Of a stretch of 64,000 nucleotides of DNA, positions 1-13,633 are shown in pieces. The stretch covers positions 126,130,808 through 126,194,807 of the forward strand of contig OX328132.1 in NCBI GenBank assembly GCA_946811695.1, in the 5' to 3' direction. Under the pieces are notes generated by a model. It saw nothing but the letters and a program-made list of their open reading frames with translations, had not been told where the DNA came from and made no database searches. This DNA comes from Gonocerus acuteangulatus. Taxonomy: Eukaryota; Arthropoda; Insecta; Hemiptera; Coreidae. How positions within the stretch are numbered: the stretch's first letter is position 1; every line of letters starts with the position of its first letter. Both the position numbers and the translations under genes were made by a program.

Positions 1-560
1 GAACTGAGTATTTTAAAAAATGTACACGGTTCTTGAAGGCCAACATCAAACCATTGATCAGTTAGTAAAGATATCTGGAATGTCTCGGAGTCCAATAGAA
101 AGGATTTTATTGCAGGATTTGAGAAGAGTTGTAGCTAAACTTGTTCCATGCCTTCTCAGACCCTTCTGTCTGTGAAGCAGTTTCTGACAAAAAATGGCAT
201 GACACTGATAGTTTACCCCTCCCCCTATTCATCAGACTTCGCCTTCTGCTACTTTTTATTGTTTCCTGATTCAAAAGGGACATTAAGGAAAACGTTTAGG
301 GACTGTGGATGATTATTAAATTTTAACGTCCATTTATTATTAACTACAAATTTTAGGATGGGTTATCTATAGGTTACCACCCTTTTCTACCCAGGATAGG
401 GCTGATGCCTTTTCTTTTTTACTGTGGAAGAGGTGAAACAAAAATCGTTGGATAAACTAAGTGTGATTCCATTAAGTGAATATCAAAACTGTTTTGAACA
501 ATGGAAGAAAATATAAGAGCAGTGCATTGCTCTCTGTGCTAATTACTTTAAAGGTGATCA
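1..560 (+). mobile_element. Internally deleted mariner-like element, interrupted by a SINE
   Basis: Decayed + strand mariner transposase. First come helix-turn-helix remains (TIDQLVKISGMSRSPIERIL), then a jump to the C-terminal catalytic part from about 170: VKQFLTKNGMTLI, a degraded 'HPPYSPD' stretch and LLFPDSKGTLRK. After an insertion at 310-420 it resumes with TVEEVKQKSLDKLSVIP and QNCFEQWKK. The middle of the transposase is missing. It lies in an ERMP1 intron and continues off the left edge. Confidence 0.7.
310..420 (-). mobile_element. SINE fragment inserted in mariner
   Basis: Flanked by an 8 bp direct repeat actgtgga (302-309 and 421-428) that splits the mariner reading frame. Its middle, GGTTACCACCCTTTTCTA, matches the unit between tail and 5S part in the SINE at 34780-35006. 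A weak version of the tail hairpin lies at its left end (cgtcc...ggatg, one wobble pair). The 5S-like head is absent. Confidence 0.6.
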
Positions 561-1119
561 AAATTTGGTGTAAAAATATTGAAAATTAAAGGAGTTATTA
601 CAATATTCTTGTTACTATTGCCCCCCCCCCTATTATGGCCAAATATACATGTGGCATTCATTGCACACACCAAGCTAGGAACAATGAAGAAATATGAGGG
701 GCCGGCAGGACTTATAGAAGAAGATCCTGTTAAGGTAATGTTATTAAAACATATCTCATACAAAAGAGACAGTATGGTCAGTGCTATAATTTTACTGCCA
801 AACTTAGACTATCTGGGACCCTAACCCCAACTTGTCATCAACATGTCAAATTCTTCATGTTCCCTATATGTAATGTCGTGTCCGCGACTGAAAATCAAAC
901 TCAAACTGTTCAAAACGGTAATTGCTGTACAACAGCACTATGGGCTTCCATAAAAAAAAAATAAATTGTATTTCCGATAGTTTTATCAGTCAACCTGTTT
1001 TATAGAGGTTTATCAACAAATCTATCCACTTCATTTTAAGATCTAATTTTATGTATAACATATTTTGCATGTTGATGTTATTAACTTTTATTTGTTGTTT
1101 TTTTCTGTTCCTATTTTAG

Positions 1120-1343
1120 GGAATTTGTTGAGGAGTTTGTACAAAACGATGTTGTCAAGCTCAATCATGTATGGAACTACTATTCTTTCACTTGTGTATA
1201 ACCTGTGTTTGGCTCATATTTTGGATTTATGTGGATTATCCATGAGTTGGTACTCAAACAGCATCATTATCATTCCTTTATATGTTATACCAGCAATTAT
1301 TATTATGTTCATTACCATAGTCCAGTTTGATAAATATGACAAT
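1120..1343 (+). CDS. ERMP1: ERMP1 exon (first in window), membrane segments
   Basis: A pyrimidine-rich acceptor ending TTTTAG precedes 1120 and a GTAAGT donor follows 1343. The exon opens with two bases that finish a split codon and ends on a codon boundary. It encodes two hydrophobic segments around the motif GLSMSWYSN, which resembles the 'SMSWY' stretch of other ERMP1 proteins. Another frame is also open at the start of the exon but closes after about 27 codons. Confidence 0.85.
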
Positions 1344-1525
1344 GTAAGTGTTAAACGTTATATTTAGAAATTAGTTGTTATCTATAGAAATTATTTTCTA
1401 CAATCAAGGTCTAAACCCTCTTATATTTATGTGTTACTAGCTGTTACCTGACGTGCCATGCTACACCTACTTTCTGCATCTAGAAAAGCAAAAATAAAGT
1501 TGAAACCAAATAAGTAATATTAAAA

Positions 1526-1568
<43 letters not shown>

Positions 1569-1681
1569 TTATTTATGAGCATCCATGCGCATCTAAGGCG
1601 TTTAGCTCCAAACAGTTATTGCATATATACATCTAAAAACAAATGGTATACATCCAAATATATATACACATACATACATAT

Positions 1682-1742
<61 letters not shown>

Positions 1743-2144
1743 TACATATATATACATACATACACACATACATAGACACACACACATTTATATATATTAC
1801 ATCTATCATTATACATCTATAAACAAATTATATGTAGAAATGACAATATATTCACATCTAAAAACGAATAGTATATACAAATGACAATATATATACATCT
1901 AAACATCTAAAGACAAATGGTATACATATATACATTTAAAAACAAACAATACGTATATATATATATATATCTATATAAAAACAAATGGTATTATTTATAT
2001 ACATCTGGTTGATCAATCGGATTACACAATTAGACATAGTTACTAATTCATTAATTACATGTTATCGTTCTTTACAGTTTACCAAGTGGCGTAATACCTT
2101 CCTTATGTTTTTTATTGCAATTGTTTGAATATAGTATTGAGATG

Positions 2145-2210
<66 letters not shown>

Positions 2211-5005
2211 AAAGTGTTAAATTTTTCCATACATATTAATAGTTTTGAGGTGTGTAAGGATTGCTGGTATGTGTGGACTGCTGTCAGTAAGTAATTCGGT
2301 CATGTCATACGGTAAGTCTAGATTTTGACGTTGTCGGCATTCTGTTAGTATGTGTTTTACGGTTAGTTCGGTGTTACAGATTTTACATGTAGGCTTTTCT
2401 TTTTTAGTCATTAAGTACTCGTGTGTTATTCGTGTATGTCCAATTCTGAGTCTTGTTAGTACTACTTCTTCTCTTCTGTTTTGTCTGTGACTGGAAGGCC
2501 ATTCCGCGATGTTCCGTTTTATTTGTCGCAGTTTGTTGTTGGTAGATAGGTTTGTCCAGTCATTTTGCCATTTGTTTGTGATTTGGTGTTTAGCCTGTCT
2601 CGTAAGGTCTTGGTAAAAAATGTCTAGTGGTTGAATTGTTAAGTCTTGAGTAGCCAATTTTGCTTGTTCGTCTGCAGTCGTACTAAGTCCTAGGTCTTCA
2701 TGTCCTGGCAGCCAATATATTGTTGTATGTATGCCTGAAAGTTGTAAATTGTAGATGTGTTGTTTGATTTGGATTGCTTTGGGATGTTGACTGTATAAGT
2801 TCTGTAAAATGTGTAGTGAACTGAGAGAATCTGTACAGATGATAATGTTTGTGTGTTGTGATGGAGGAGTGTTAGTGAGGGCAAGAAATATTGCATGGAG
2901 TTCAGCTTCTAGTATATTGTACAGCGCCGGGAGTTTTTGCTTGTAGATAGTGCCATTTACAATAGCTGCCGATCCAATGCCGTGTTTTGTATTTGAACCA
3001 TCGGTGTAATCAAGGATGTAGTTAGTTTGTCGATTTAAGAAGTCCAAGAAGTTAGTTTTGTATAAATGTTTGGATAATATGTTTGACTTTTTGTACTTGG
3101 AGAGGGATGTGTCTATTGTGAATTTAATGAGCCATGGAGGAGTGAGTGAAATGGTCTGTTTCTGTATTGGTTCTGTTTGTAGATTTGTAATCTCCTCTAT
3201 TTCTAAGCTTCTTATAGCAAGAGGTCGGGCATGCTTGTTATTTATTTGGTATTGATTAATATTAGGGTTTTCTATGATATCCCTTGTGCAGGATGGCTGA
3301 GGGAGAGACTTAATTTTGTAGTAATACTTTGCAATTAAGTATTTTCTTCGGATCTCTAGTGGAGGTTCTACTGCCTCTACGTTCAGGCTGCATATTGGGC
3401 TTGATCTGAAGGCACCCAGTGCTAGACGTAGTCCTGTGTTTGATATTGTGTTAAGCATTTTCAGTGTAGTGGGCTTGGCAGATGAGTATGCTACGCATCC
3501 ATAATCCAGAAGGGACCTGGTGTAACATCGATAGAAGTTTAGCAGTACTTTTCTGTCTGCACCCCATTTAGTGTTTGCTAGAACTCTCAAAATATGCAGA
3601 GATTTTTTACATTTAACGAGAAGTTCTTTTAAGTGGGGAACCCATGTGAGGTGTTTGTCAAAATGAATTCCTAAAAATTTTATTGTTGTTGTTTTTGTAA
3701 TGTCTGTATCGTACATAGTAAGTTGGTAGTCTATGTTCCGTCTTTTCTTTGTAAATAATATAGATTTTGTTTTGGTTGTCGAGAACTTCATACCTGTTTT
3801 GTCGTTCCAGAGTGTAAGTGTATTGATTGCGTTCTGTATTCGGTCTTGGGCTTGTTCAGTGGATTTTGAAGTGTAGAATATTAAAAGATCGTCAACATAC
3901 AGGCTATATTCAATGTCAGGGGGTATGTATTCGACAATTGTATTCATTCCAATGATAAATAGGGTTGTACTTAGTACGCCCCCTTGAGGTACTCCCGTCT
4001 CTAGTTGATATATATCGGAGAAACAGTTGCCATTCCTTACTGTGAAAGATCTTCTAGAGAGAAACCCAGCAATAAATGCCAAAGGTTTTCCTCGTATTCC
4101 CCATTCAGAGAGTTGTTTGAGGATAACATCTTGCCGGATTGTGTCAAAGGCTTTGTTTATGTCAAATGAGACTGCTAGGAGGGATTTTTTATTTGTAAAT
4201 GCGTTAAGAATAGAGTTTTCTAGTCTAACGATGTGGTCGGTTGTCGAATGATTTGTCCTGAATCCACATTGGAATTTAGAGAGGAGACCTTGTGACTCAA
4301 TATACCATAGTAGCCTTTTGTTGAGCATTTTTTCAAATAGTTTGCAGACGCAGCTTGTCAGGGAAATCGGTCTGTAACTGGAAGGGTCAGGTTTTGTTTT
4401 GTTTGGTTTTAGTATAGGTATAATTGTGCTATGTCTCCAACAGTCAGGGTAATTTCCTGTGTTATAGATATTATTGAAAATTTGTAGTAGTTTGAATTTT
4501 GTATTCTGAGGTAAATTTTTGATCATGTCATTCGTGATTTTATCAGGTCCTGGGGATGTTATCTTAGAGTTCGGAACAGACAGACAGCTGGTAGACGTTT
4601 CTGACCTAGTCTATGCCACTCGTCGTATCAAGCCCTACCTGTGTGCCAAGTTTGGTCAACATCGGACAAACAGTGTGGATTTGTATAAGGAATAAACAGA
4701 CAACCACGTGATTTATATAGATTTAATATTTAAGAAATTTTAATGAATTTATAATAAGAACATATGTTGGGGGGGGGGGGGGTGGTAAATATTTACAACT
4801 ACTTGGGAACTGTAATAGATGGGCCGAGTTGTATCAACCAAGGAGGATTGCTCCTCCTTGGAGCTAGACCTACAGATAAAATACTATGCAGTCGGCCAAG
4901 GTCTCCCATCAGGAATATATCCAAAGGATTGGGGAGGTGAGGTTCAAAGTGACAGTCCTTCCTGAAAAGACTGGTGACGACTGATTAAGTCCCCCCCCCC
5001 CCCAA

Positions 5006-5036
<31 letters not shown>

Positions 5037-8000
5037 GTAGACTCTCGCTTATCCAGCATTCTCTTATCCGTCGCTCACTCTAATCCAGCAGTCTCCAAGA
5101 GGAATGAGTGACGGATCTCAGAACTTGCCGGACCTAGACCGGCTCGAGGGTTCCTAGAAAAGACAACCTTCCCTTCCTAACTAGCCAAACATTTGTTTCA
5201 TGGTATTTTATTGAATGGAAGTTGAAGAAGGCATATATGTTGTGATCACTTCTAACTGAATTCTCTAATCTGGCGTTTTCTCTAATTCGACTGTACTCAA
5301 ATACTCAAACACAATTGAGAATAGACATTCTTTCATAATGCATATATAAAAGTCCTTCAAAGTATGTTTTATCTTCCACCCCATCTACCCACCTGCCCCC
5401 CCCCCCAAAACAAAACAAAAAATGTTCTTGTTCAATAAAATTTAATGGCGGCATGTAAAGCTGCAAGTTCAACATAATTTAAAAGACCTATTTTCCTTCA
5501 GAGGAAAGTGCTAAAACACAAAACAAAACAAAAATAAATTTCAATTATTATTAAAATTAAAGTTTCAATTCTTAACACTTAGGTTGCTACGGACTAATAT
5601 ATCAGTCCGGTGGCTGCAGTACCCCGGGTGCTATGGACTAATATATTAGTCCGGCTTCTTTTGAGCTTGGCTGCTACGAGCTATTATATCAGTCCTTCCA
5701 CTATTGTCATCTGTAGGCTGTTTATAGAAGCTGAACTGTCCTTCAAAGCCGATAGGGGGCATAGGAATTCACTTTCGTCACTTAAGCTTCCAAATACTCA
5801 GCCTACCTGTACATATACTACCTCCCTTTTTTGACTGCCGAAAACCGCTGTTTTTCTTTACCTGGAATTTACTCTGCATATTTATCTATGCAGAGTTTGT
5901 GTAAATATATTATCTACATGTATGTGTAAATATTTCTAAGAAAATTAATTCTGAACAAGAATTGTTAGAACTTTTGAAGGGGGGTGAGTGAAAGTGACGT
6001 GAATGAGTTTTCTTCGGATGACAATGAGGATTCTGATAATTAATCCCAAAATGTTTCTTTTGGAGAAAACCCTGGAACAAGTGGAATGCAAAGTACTAGA
6101 GAAGAGGGAAGAGAGAATCTTCTGACAAAACATCGTGTGAGGAAAGTATTCAGCACACGGGGCACTCCAGGGGCTAGGCTATCCCGCACCAAAGTACCAT
6201 CTAGCCCTATGTGTATTACGCAGCCTAAAGGTTAAAACAGTTTAACTTTTAACACTAGACCCATAAATAATTATAAAAATAAGATTTGCTTCTTCTAATA
6301 ATTCCTAACAATCATTTCAACTTTTCAAAGGTTTGGCCCCTTGCAGCAACACAGGCATGACAACGCACATTGGCAGACTGGTTGGCATTCGTGCATTGCT
6401 CTGCTGTAATCTGTTCCCAGGCCCATCTGATACAACGGATAAGGTACTCCCTTGAGGCAATGGGCTTCCTGTAGGCCAAATCTTTAAGGTGTCCCCGTGC
6501 GAAGATATCCAAGGACGTGAGGTCGTGAAGATCCAGCCGGCCAAGATACCGGCCCACCAAGTCCTATCCAACACCATGGATAGTTGGTGTCCAACTAATT
6601 TCGGACGGCCCTCCTGTAGTGAGCTGGACAACTGTCGATTTTGAACCAGCATCCCAATCTTTGTGCCAAAAGGACTTCCTCCAAGAACGACACTTTATTA
6701 TTGACGAATGCATGGAATGACTGCGTTAAGTCGAGGGGTCAAAAAATGGTGACCTATTATTTCATATTCCACACAAAATCAGAGGCATACTCCCTCCTAT
6801 ATTTTTGGAATGAGGGTAAAGGAGGTGGTGGGAGGGTGAGTGGAGGGAGTAGAAGATAAAAAATATAATTTTAATTTTTTTTTTTATAGGCATTATGAAA
6901 GAATGCCTATTCACAATTGTGTTTTAGTTTTTTGTGTTTTTCCTGGAAACGAAGCAAAAACGAGAAATATGCCAAAGGACTTTTCTTCTTTCTTTTTTCA
7001 TCGTGCATTCATTCCCAAAGTTTGGCCGTTTATTTTGGGGACACCCTGTATAATACTAGTTTATAACTAGAATCAGTTATTAGGTATTTATTATCTTAAG
7101 CCATTTAAACCATTTTTTAAATTCATTCTTTTAAATCTTGTTTTGTTGTCTTGTTTTTTTTTATATATATGTATATATATTTCATTATTTTCAGAGTAAA
7201 ACTCACAGCAATATGAGAATAAAATCACAGTGTTTGGCTGTTCTCATTTTCTGGACATCGCTATTATTTATAAGTACTTTTTTTAATATACGGTCTGCAT
7301 TTTTGTTACTGTTACTGGTTCTGCCTCCAGCTCTGTATACTCTTGTCACAAGTCTCGTTCATCCTACAACTAATCGTACTATACATTTTTTGTTGCATGT
7401 ATATATTTATATGTTAATGTTAAATAGTTAATCTTTCTTAATTTTTTGTATAGGAATTTCATGGTCTTTGATATTTACTGCAGTTACCATTCCTACTTCT
7501 CTCTACTTCACTTATCTAGCAATATGTGCGTTTAGACTATTTGTTCCAATTACTGGACGTTCAGGTGCAGAAAAGAACCCGGATTTCATTATAAGTGCTC
7601 TTGCGGCTCTGCTTTCAGTTGCCATTTTCAGCAATATTGTAAGTAACTGATGATACATTTTTTCGTACTTATACAAATCTTAAAATAGATTTGAATTTTG
7701 CTGTTTATAAAAATTTACTAGTTATTTTTTACTGCTTTTCACAAAGAACTTTTTATGTAATTCTCTCTCTCTCTCTCTTCTCTAAATTAACAAACCTTTA
7801 ATATATTCTTTGAACACTGAATAAATCTCATATTATTTTATTGTTAGTTACCATAGTAATGCTTCTGTTAAACTGTGTTATTTTATTAAATTATTATTGT
7901 GTTAATGACCCATATTTTTACCGCAAAAAAAAATATATTAATTCAATTGTTTCTTTTGTATTACAGTCAGTTATTATTTTAATGATAAAGAAGCGATGGA

Positions 8001-11000
8001 TTGCAATTAATATCTTGATACTATCTCATGTATTTGCAATAATTAGCATCATTATGCTACCTTCAACATTCCCTTTCAGCATTGGATCTCCACAAAGGGT
8101 TTTAGTTACTGTAAGTAAATCTTGTTGAGTCTTTATTCATAATAATTTGGTTTATATTTCTTAATAATTTGTTTCTTGTTTTGTTTAGCATGTAAACAGG
8201 CAGTTCTTTGATGCAGAAAATTCCTTGAAGCGCAGTGATTCACTCTTTTGGGTTCAAAACATGGATCGTAGAGGTCGCAATGCTCTGACTATATTGAATG
8301 ATGCACCTAGTTTAGATCAGTTCTGTGAGAAAGATGGATACTGTGGTCTTCCATGGTACTCCAAGTTTCAAGATAGGTACTTGTTAATATACCTCTTTTT
8401 TTGTGATCTCTTGTAAAGCTTTAGTAAAGAACAGGCATAAGTTGACAATTATTATGAATTATCATCTGATTTTCCATTTCCTCCTTTTGTTTTTTAAACA
8501 GTGTTAAGTTTTATTAACAGTCTGAATGTCAAAAACATACATCTGTTGATCGATTCCGGGTGCACAAATCAATATCACACACAAATTTTCTCTCAACTGG
8601 TTGAGTTGCTCACAATATTTCATGAAATCAATGGTTTGATTCTCTGGGACAAGCTCATATACACCTTTAAAATCCCACCTGAACCTATTTCAGGTGATGT
8701 CCATCTATCGGGAAGGCTTAGGGGGGACATATCTTTAGACACCACGATCTACTGCACTTTACGTTATTATAAACGACCCATTTTTCATCCCCAGCAATAC
8801 TGTTTCCTATAACTGATGGTTTTTGTTTGTGCACTATGTAGCCAGCATCTCTGGCCACCACACTTCCATGTGACAGGCCGAGGATATTTTGAATATCCTT
8901 GACTCGGAAATGTGGGTTTGCATCTACCAAAGCTGTAATTTTCCCGGTTTCCTCTGTTAAAGGGTAATCAGACTGCTCTGGGTCCATCACATTAAAATTT
9001 CCATCATGTAATTTCACTAACCATTTTTGAACCTCAAGTCCTTTTATAGCATCATGCCCATATATTCCACAAATCCTTTGAGCTGTTTCAGCAGCATTGA
9101 AGCCTACATGAAAATGCTAAAGCATTATATTTATATAATGCTCAGTTCTCCATTTTTTAAAGCATGAAAGAGACAAACAAAAGTCATGGAATATACTAAG
9201 ACTGTTCTGAAGCATTCTTTAAGATCTCTCTCTTATTTTTGGTATCGACATCTAGGCCATTAGCGCTGGGTTTTAACAGGCCCAGGAAAAGACTCAACCT
9301 GTTGCAGGTGGGACTCGAACCCTAATCTCCTGCATAAGAATCCAAGGCGTTAGCCACTGGATCTCGGGGGACTCCCCTTCTCCCCTTATTTGGCAACATG
9401 TTTAGCAAAGGATTATGTGTTGGATTAGGAAGATGTATTGGTAAAACAAAGATAAAAAAAAACTCACAGACTTTCTGACCGACCTAAAATAATTTCTTGG
9501 CTCTAAAAGTTACTTCAAACATGGAAAGTATCTTAATAAAAGTCTAGATGTGATCATATATTTTTAATGTAAACTACCTTAAAGTTTGTGACTAATATGA
9601 TGTTCTTCAATATTACTCATTTTTAATCACCAGCAGTGGTGGTTTCTTGTAAAACATTTTCCTCTTTATTTCAAAAGATTTCTGAAGATCTTCCACATCA
9701 GTTTTTATTCCTTTTCCCTTCCTTTGGCAATATAGTGGTGGTAAACTTCACAGAGTATTATCAAATTAGAGAGAGCACAATTTACAGAAAACTCACCTCC
9801 ACATACACTCACTTCCATGCAGACTAACACTACCAGAAAAACAGAAGAGGAGAATTATCAAATCCCTCTCCCAAAGAACCATGAAATAAACCACCTGAGA
9901 GAGTAAAAAAACACCAATGTGAAGAATGGAAGCTATGATACAAAGAACTATTTGTATGGGAGACAGCCCGACAAGGATCACAAATTTATTTAATTTTTTA
10001 GAATATACAGAACTCCTAAATAAACTATGATTGTTGTAACACATAGCCCAGCAAGGGGTGTAAGTAAACCAAAACCTGGCTATGTGCTTCAAACAGAAAT
10101 CATTGCCCAAGGTAGTTAACTACCAACTAATATAAAAATTAAGTAACTAAAATTAAATATAAATATCTAATTTATAGATAAAATTTTATTTTATATATAA
10201 ATTCAGTTTAATAATTCCAATATTCAATAATAAAACATTTTGAAGACAATAATTTATTCCAGAAAGGCTTAATAACAGTTATTACAAACATAAAATTTCA
10301 AACTTCAGTGGCGTTAATAACCAAAAAGGTTGGTATGCTTTAAGAAAAGAAGAAAAAAAAAAAAAAAAAAAAAGAACTATTTGGCAAATGAAGAGTGAAT
10401 AAGTAAAAAACCAATGATGCCAGAGTATCACAAATGGAACCATGGCATGCCAATTCCATTCCAATCACTTGAGCCATCCTCCTTGAGGGGGCATCTCCCT
10501 TCGATCAAATAAACAAGCACAAAAATATCTATCTGAATTTACAAGCCTAGATGGAGTACTTTTTTCATAGAACATGGAAGTCAGTCCCAAAACTGAATGC
10601 TTTTAGTTCATGAAAAAAGACTGGTGAAAGGAAAGGCTCTTGATCAAAAGCTAAGCTGGGCGGCTAAAGATATCACCAGCATGATGATGCCAGCAGTGTT
10701 GAAACTAGCCATCAGAAAAACGATTTAATAAACACAAAAGGAAACAATGGCAGAGAGAACATAAAATTGATAAGATTGGCCAAAATCGCTTGTTAACTGA
10801 TAATAAAAGCAAACAACTACTACTTGTATTCCAGTTACCCAGCTAAAAGGATAAGTGGGTATGGAAGATCTGAAGAAATCTGTTGAATTAATGAGGAAAA
10901 CTGCCATAGAAGTCGTAATTAATAATGTGAATGTGTGCATGAAAAGTTGGAAAAAATCATGTTAAATGATGTTATCTTTACAATATTTAGTGGGGGACTA

Positions 11001-13574
11001 AATTTTAATTTTGGAATTGAAACCAAGTCACCTACTTAATTCATAATATTTTTTGTTTAATGTAGATCGGCAAGCACATGTATTTCCTCAGCTCCTCATG
11101 GCATAATTGACGAAACTTACCTGGAACTTGTTTCTAAAACTCATATCTCAAAACATATAATTCGGTTTGACTTCAATATATCAGGTATATTTCATTCATA
11201 TTTTTTTACTCTGTGTTGTATACTGGATTTAGACTTATTTAATGTTATTTTTCAGACTTGTGAAATAAAATAAATATTTCATATTCAGTAATTTTCTGAA
11301 GAACCTTTGTTACCTTCAAATAAACTAATGATTTATGGTCTCATTAAAGAATAGAACATTGTGTGGATAATTTTATAGTTAGTTTTTCTTTCTGATTAGA
11401 GCAGCTTGTTGGAGTTACAATATATAAATTCACCTAAAGATGTTAAAATTGTCCTGTTATCCGTGAAATAATTTAAGAAGTCAAAGGAATTGTTGGGTTT
11501 CTGCTAAGAAACCAACCAGATTTTAAGAAAAATCTATAATTGTGCAAATCCAATGGCTAAATATTGTTTTTTTTTTTTTACGGTGCATCTACATCTAGGT
11601 CATTAGGCGCCGACATCCAAGGTGCAGCAAGGAATTTTCCCAGCGAGCCCTGAGATGAGAAAATTCCTGCCAGAGGTGGGAATCGAACCCACCATCTCCC
11701 GCTTATGAATCCAAGGCGCTAGCCACTAGACCACGGGAGACCCCTTATTGGGATCTTGTTGTGAAATCATAGAGTAGATTAAATTCATAATCACTTTTTT
11801 ACTGCCCTATTTTTTATTAAAACTTAAATAGCTGTCCAATTGTGGCTGGCCAAGATCGGGCTTCCCTCCCCTCTCAGGTGGACCAATGTTGGCTACATGC
11901 AATGTAGCTTCTCCTTTGGCTCTCCTTGTGTCGCACTACTGCCCACGGAGGAGGCTGGGGCTCAACCTTGCTTCGGCAAGGGGCGAGACCCCAGAATCCG
12001 AGGGCGAACTATCACGTCTGTGGTGCTAATCGAGTCCAGAGACCGAGAGTGCTTAGAACTTTGGGCACTCAACAATGGTACAACAAGTGGTGTTGGTGAC
12101 AGGGGCCATGTTGTGGTTTGGCTGTTGCAGCGTAGTGGCCATATGTTGGAACATTTCAGTTGAGTGACCAGAACTTGGTGATGTTCTGAATTGACCTTAA
12201 CTCATAGCACTCTGCTCCAGGGTGGAAGCTATGAATAGTTGGTATCCCACCTCCCCGTGGATCGTCTCTTAAGCCCCCAGTCTTGAAAACCCTGGGCTAA
12301 CGGGAATATCCACATCTCGGTGGCCAATGGAGGGTGGTAATAGGTAGGAGCCTCTTTAAGAGCCTATAAAATGCTGGGCACGACCCCTTTGCTATTTCCA
12401 CCTTCTGCAGCATATACTCCTGTCCGACTACTAACCCAAAATATTTGCACCTTCTATTTTTTCTTGCTTTCAACACTGCCAATTACATTAGTCGCCCAAT
12501 CATAAAACCATCTAAAAAGAGCAGGGCTGGTGTACCAGTTACACTTTGTTCACATATAGCATGATCATCACCATATTTATCAAAGCCCTTGTTTTTGTAA
12601 GTGAAATGTGTGCTGCTACCAGATGATTAAATCTAAAATGTATCCCATTTTGTACACTTTAAACCCTTGAGAGGAGGGGAGACGTGTAAGCTCTCCTAAA
12701 ATGTCTTCTTCCTCTAAAATTTGCTTCCCGTCTGCCATTATATAATATAACAAATATTGAAGTGAAAACACAGAACACCAAACAAGTCAGAGGACACTAT
12801 CTAAATAACTGAAAGTACAAATGGCAAAGGACCCAGGTATAAAAAGTAACAGTTCCGTCCAGTGAAAACAAAAAATTACTTTGCCACTAATGAATTATGG
12901 ACGATGTGAATGCCTACCTACATCAACGTTACTTCATCATGATAGCTATCTAATTACTTTTTGTTGTCAATTTCCTTCTCCTTCATCACTACAATAGTCC
13001 TGATTACGCTGTAGTGCCAAGCTTTCTCTGAATTTAGGTCCCTCATCATGTTTCGTACCTATTACTTTTCTACCACAGGCATATAAAAAGCACAAACTCA
13101 ACATCATCAATGTCCCCACAGTAGGTACATACATCACTATTTGCTCTGTTCAGTTCATGTAGATGCTTTCTAAAGTATCCATGTCCTATGATAAAGCTTG
13201 TGTGAGGAAATAGTCAGTCTCATAGAACATTGAGTACTTTATTGCAAGTAAGCGTTTTAAGAAAATTCTTGTTCTTTTAATTTTAATTTTTTAAATTTAT
13301 TTATTGTAGGTCCCGATCATATGGGCTTAATTTTAACGCCTTCACCTAATGTAACACTGAAAGCATGGAGTTTGCCAAGGAAGATGATAAAACAACCACC
13401 ATACATGATTGGTTTTGTTCATGGTCTCCACAATCCACTCTGGAATATTTGGCTTGAATTTGAGGTATTTCTTTATGCTATTGTAATAATAATGAATGTT
13501 GTAAACTTATGTGTGCTGAAGATGAAATTAGTCGAGTTCTCTACCACTGAGCTAACCTTGCCCCCCTCTCTCTC

Positions 13575-13633
<59 letters not shown>

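Noticed and set aside
1602..1816. Open frames of repeated Ile/Tyr or Cys/Val/Tyr
   Set aside because: They are translations of the (TA)n and (CA)n microsatellite. The same applies to the runs at 13570, 16826, 32500, 46480, 54590 and 62730.
11840..12163. 107-codon + strand frame
   Set aside because: The block is GC-rich, which lengthens chance frames; no motif, splice site or homologue is recognisable.
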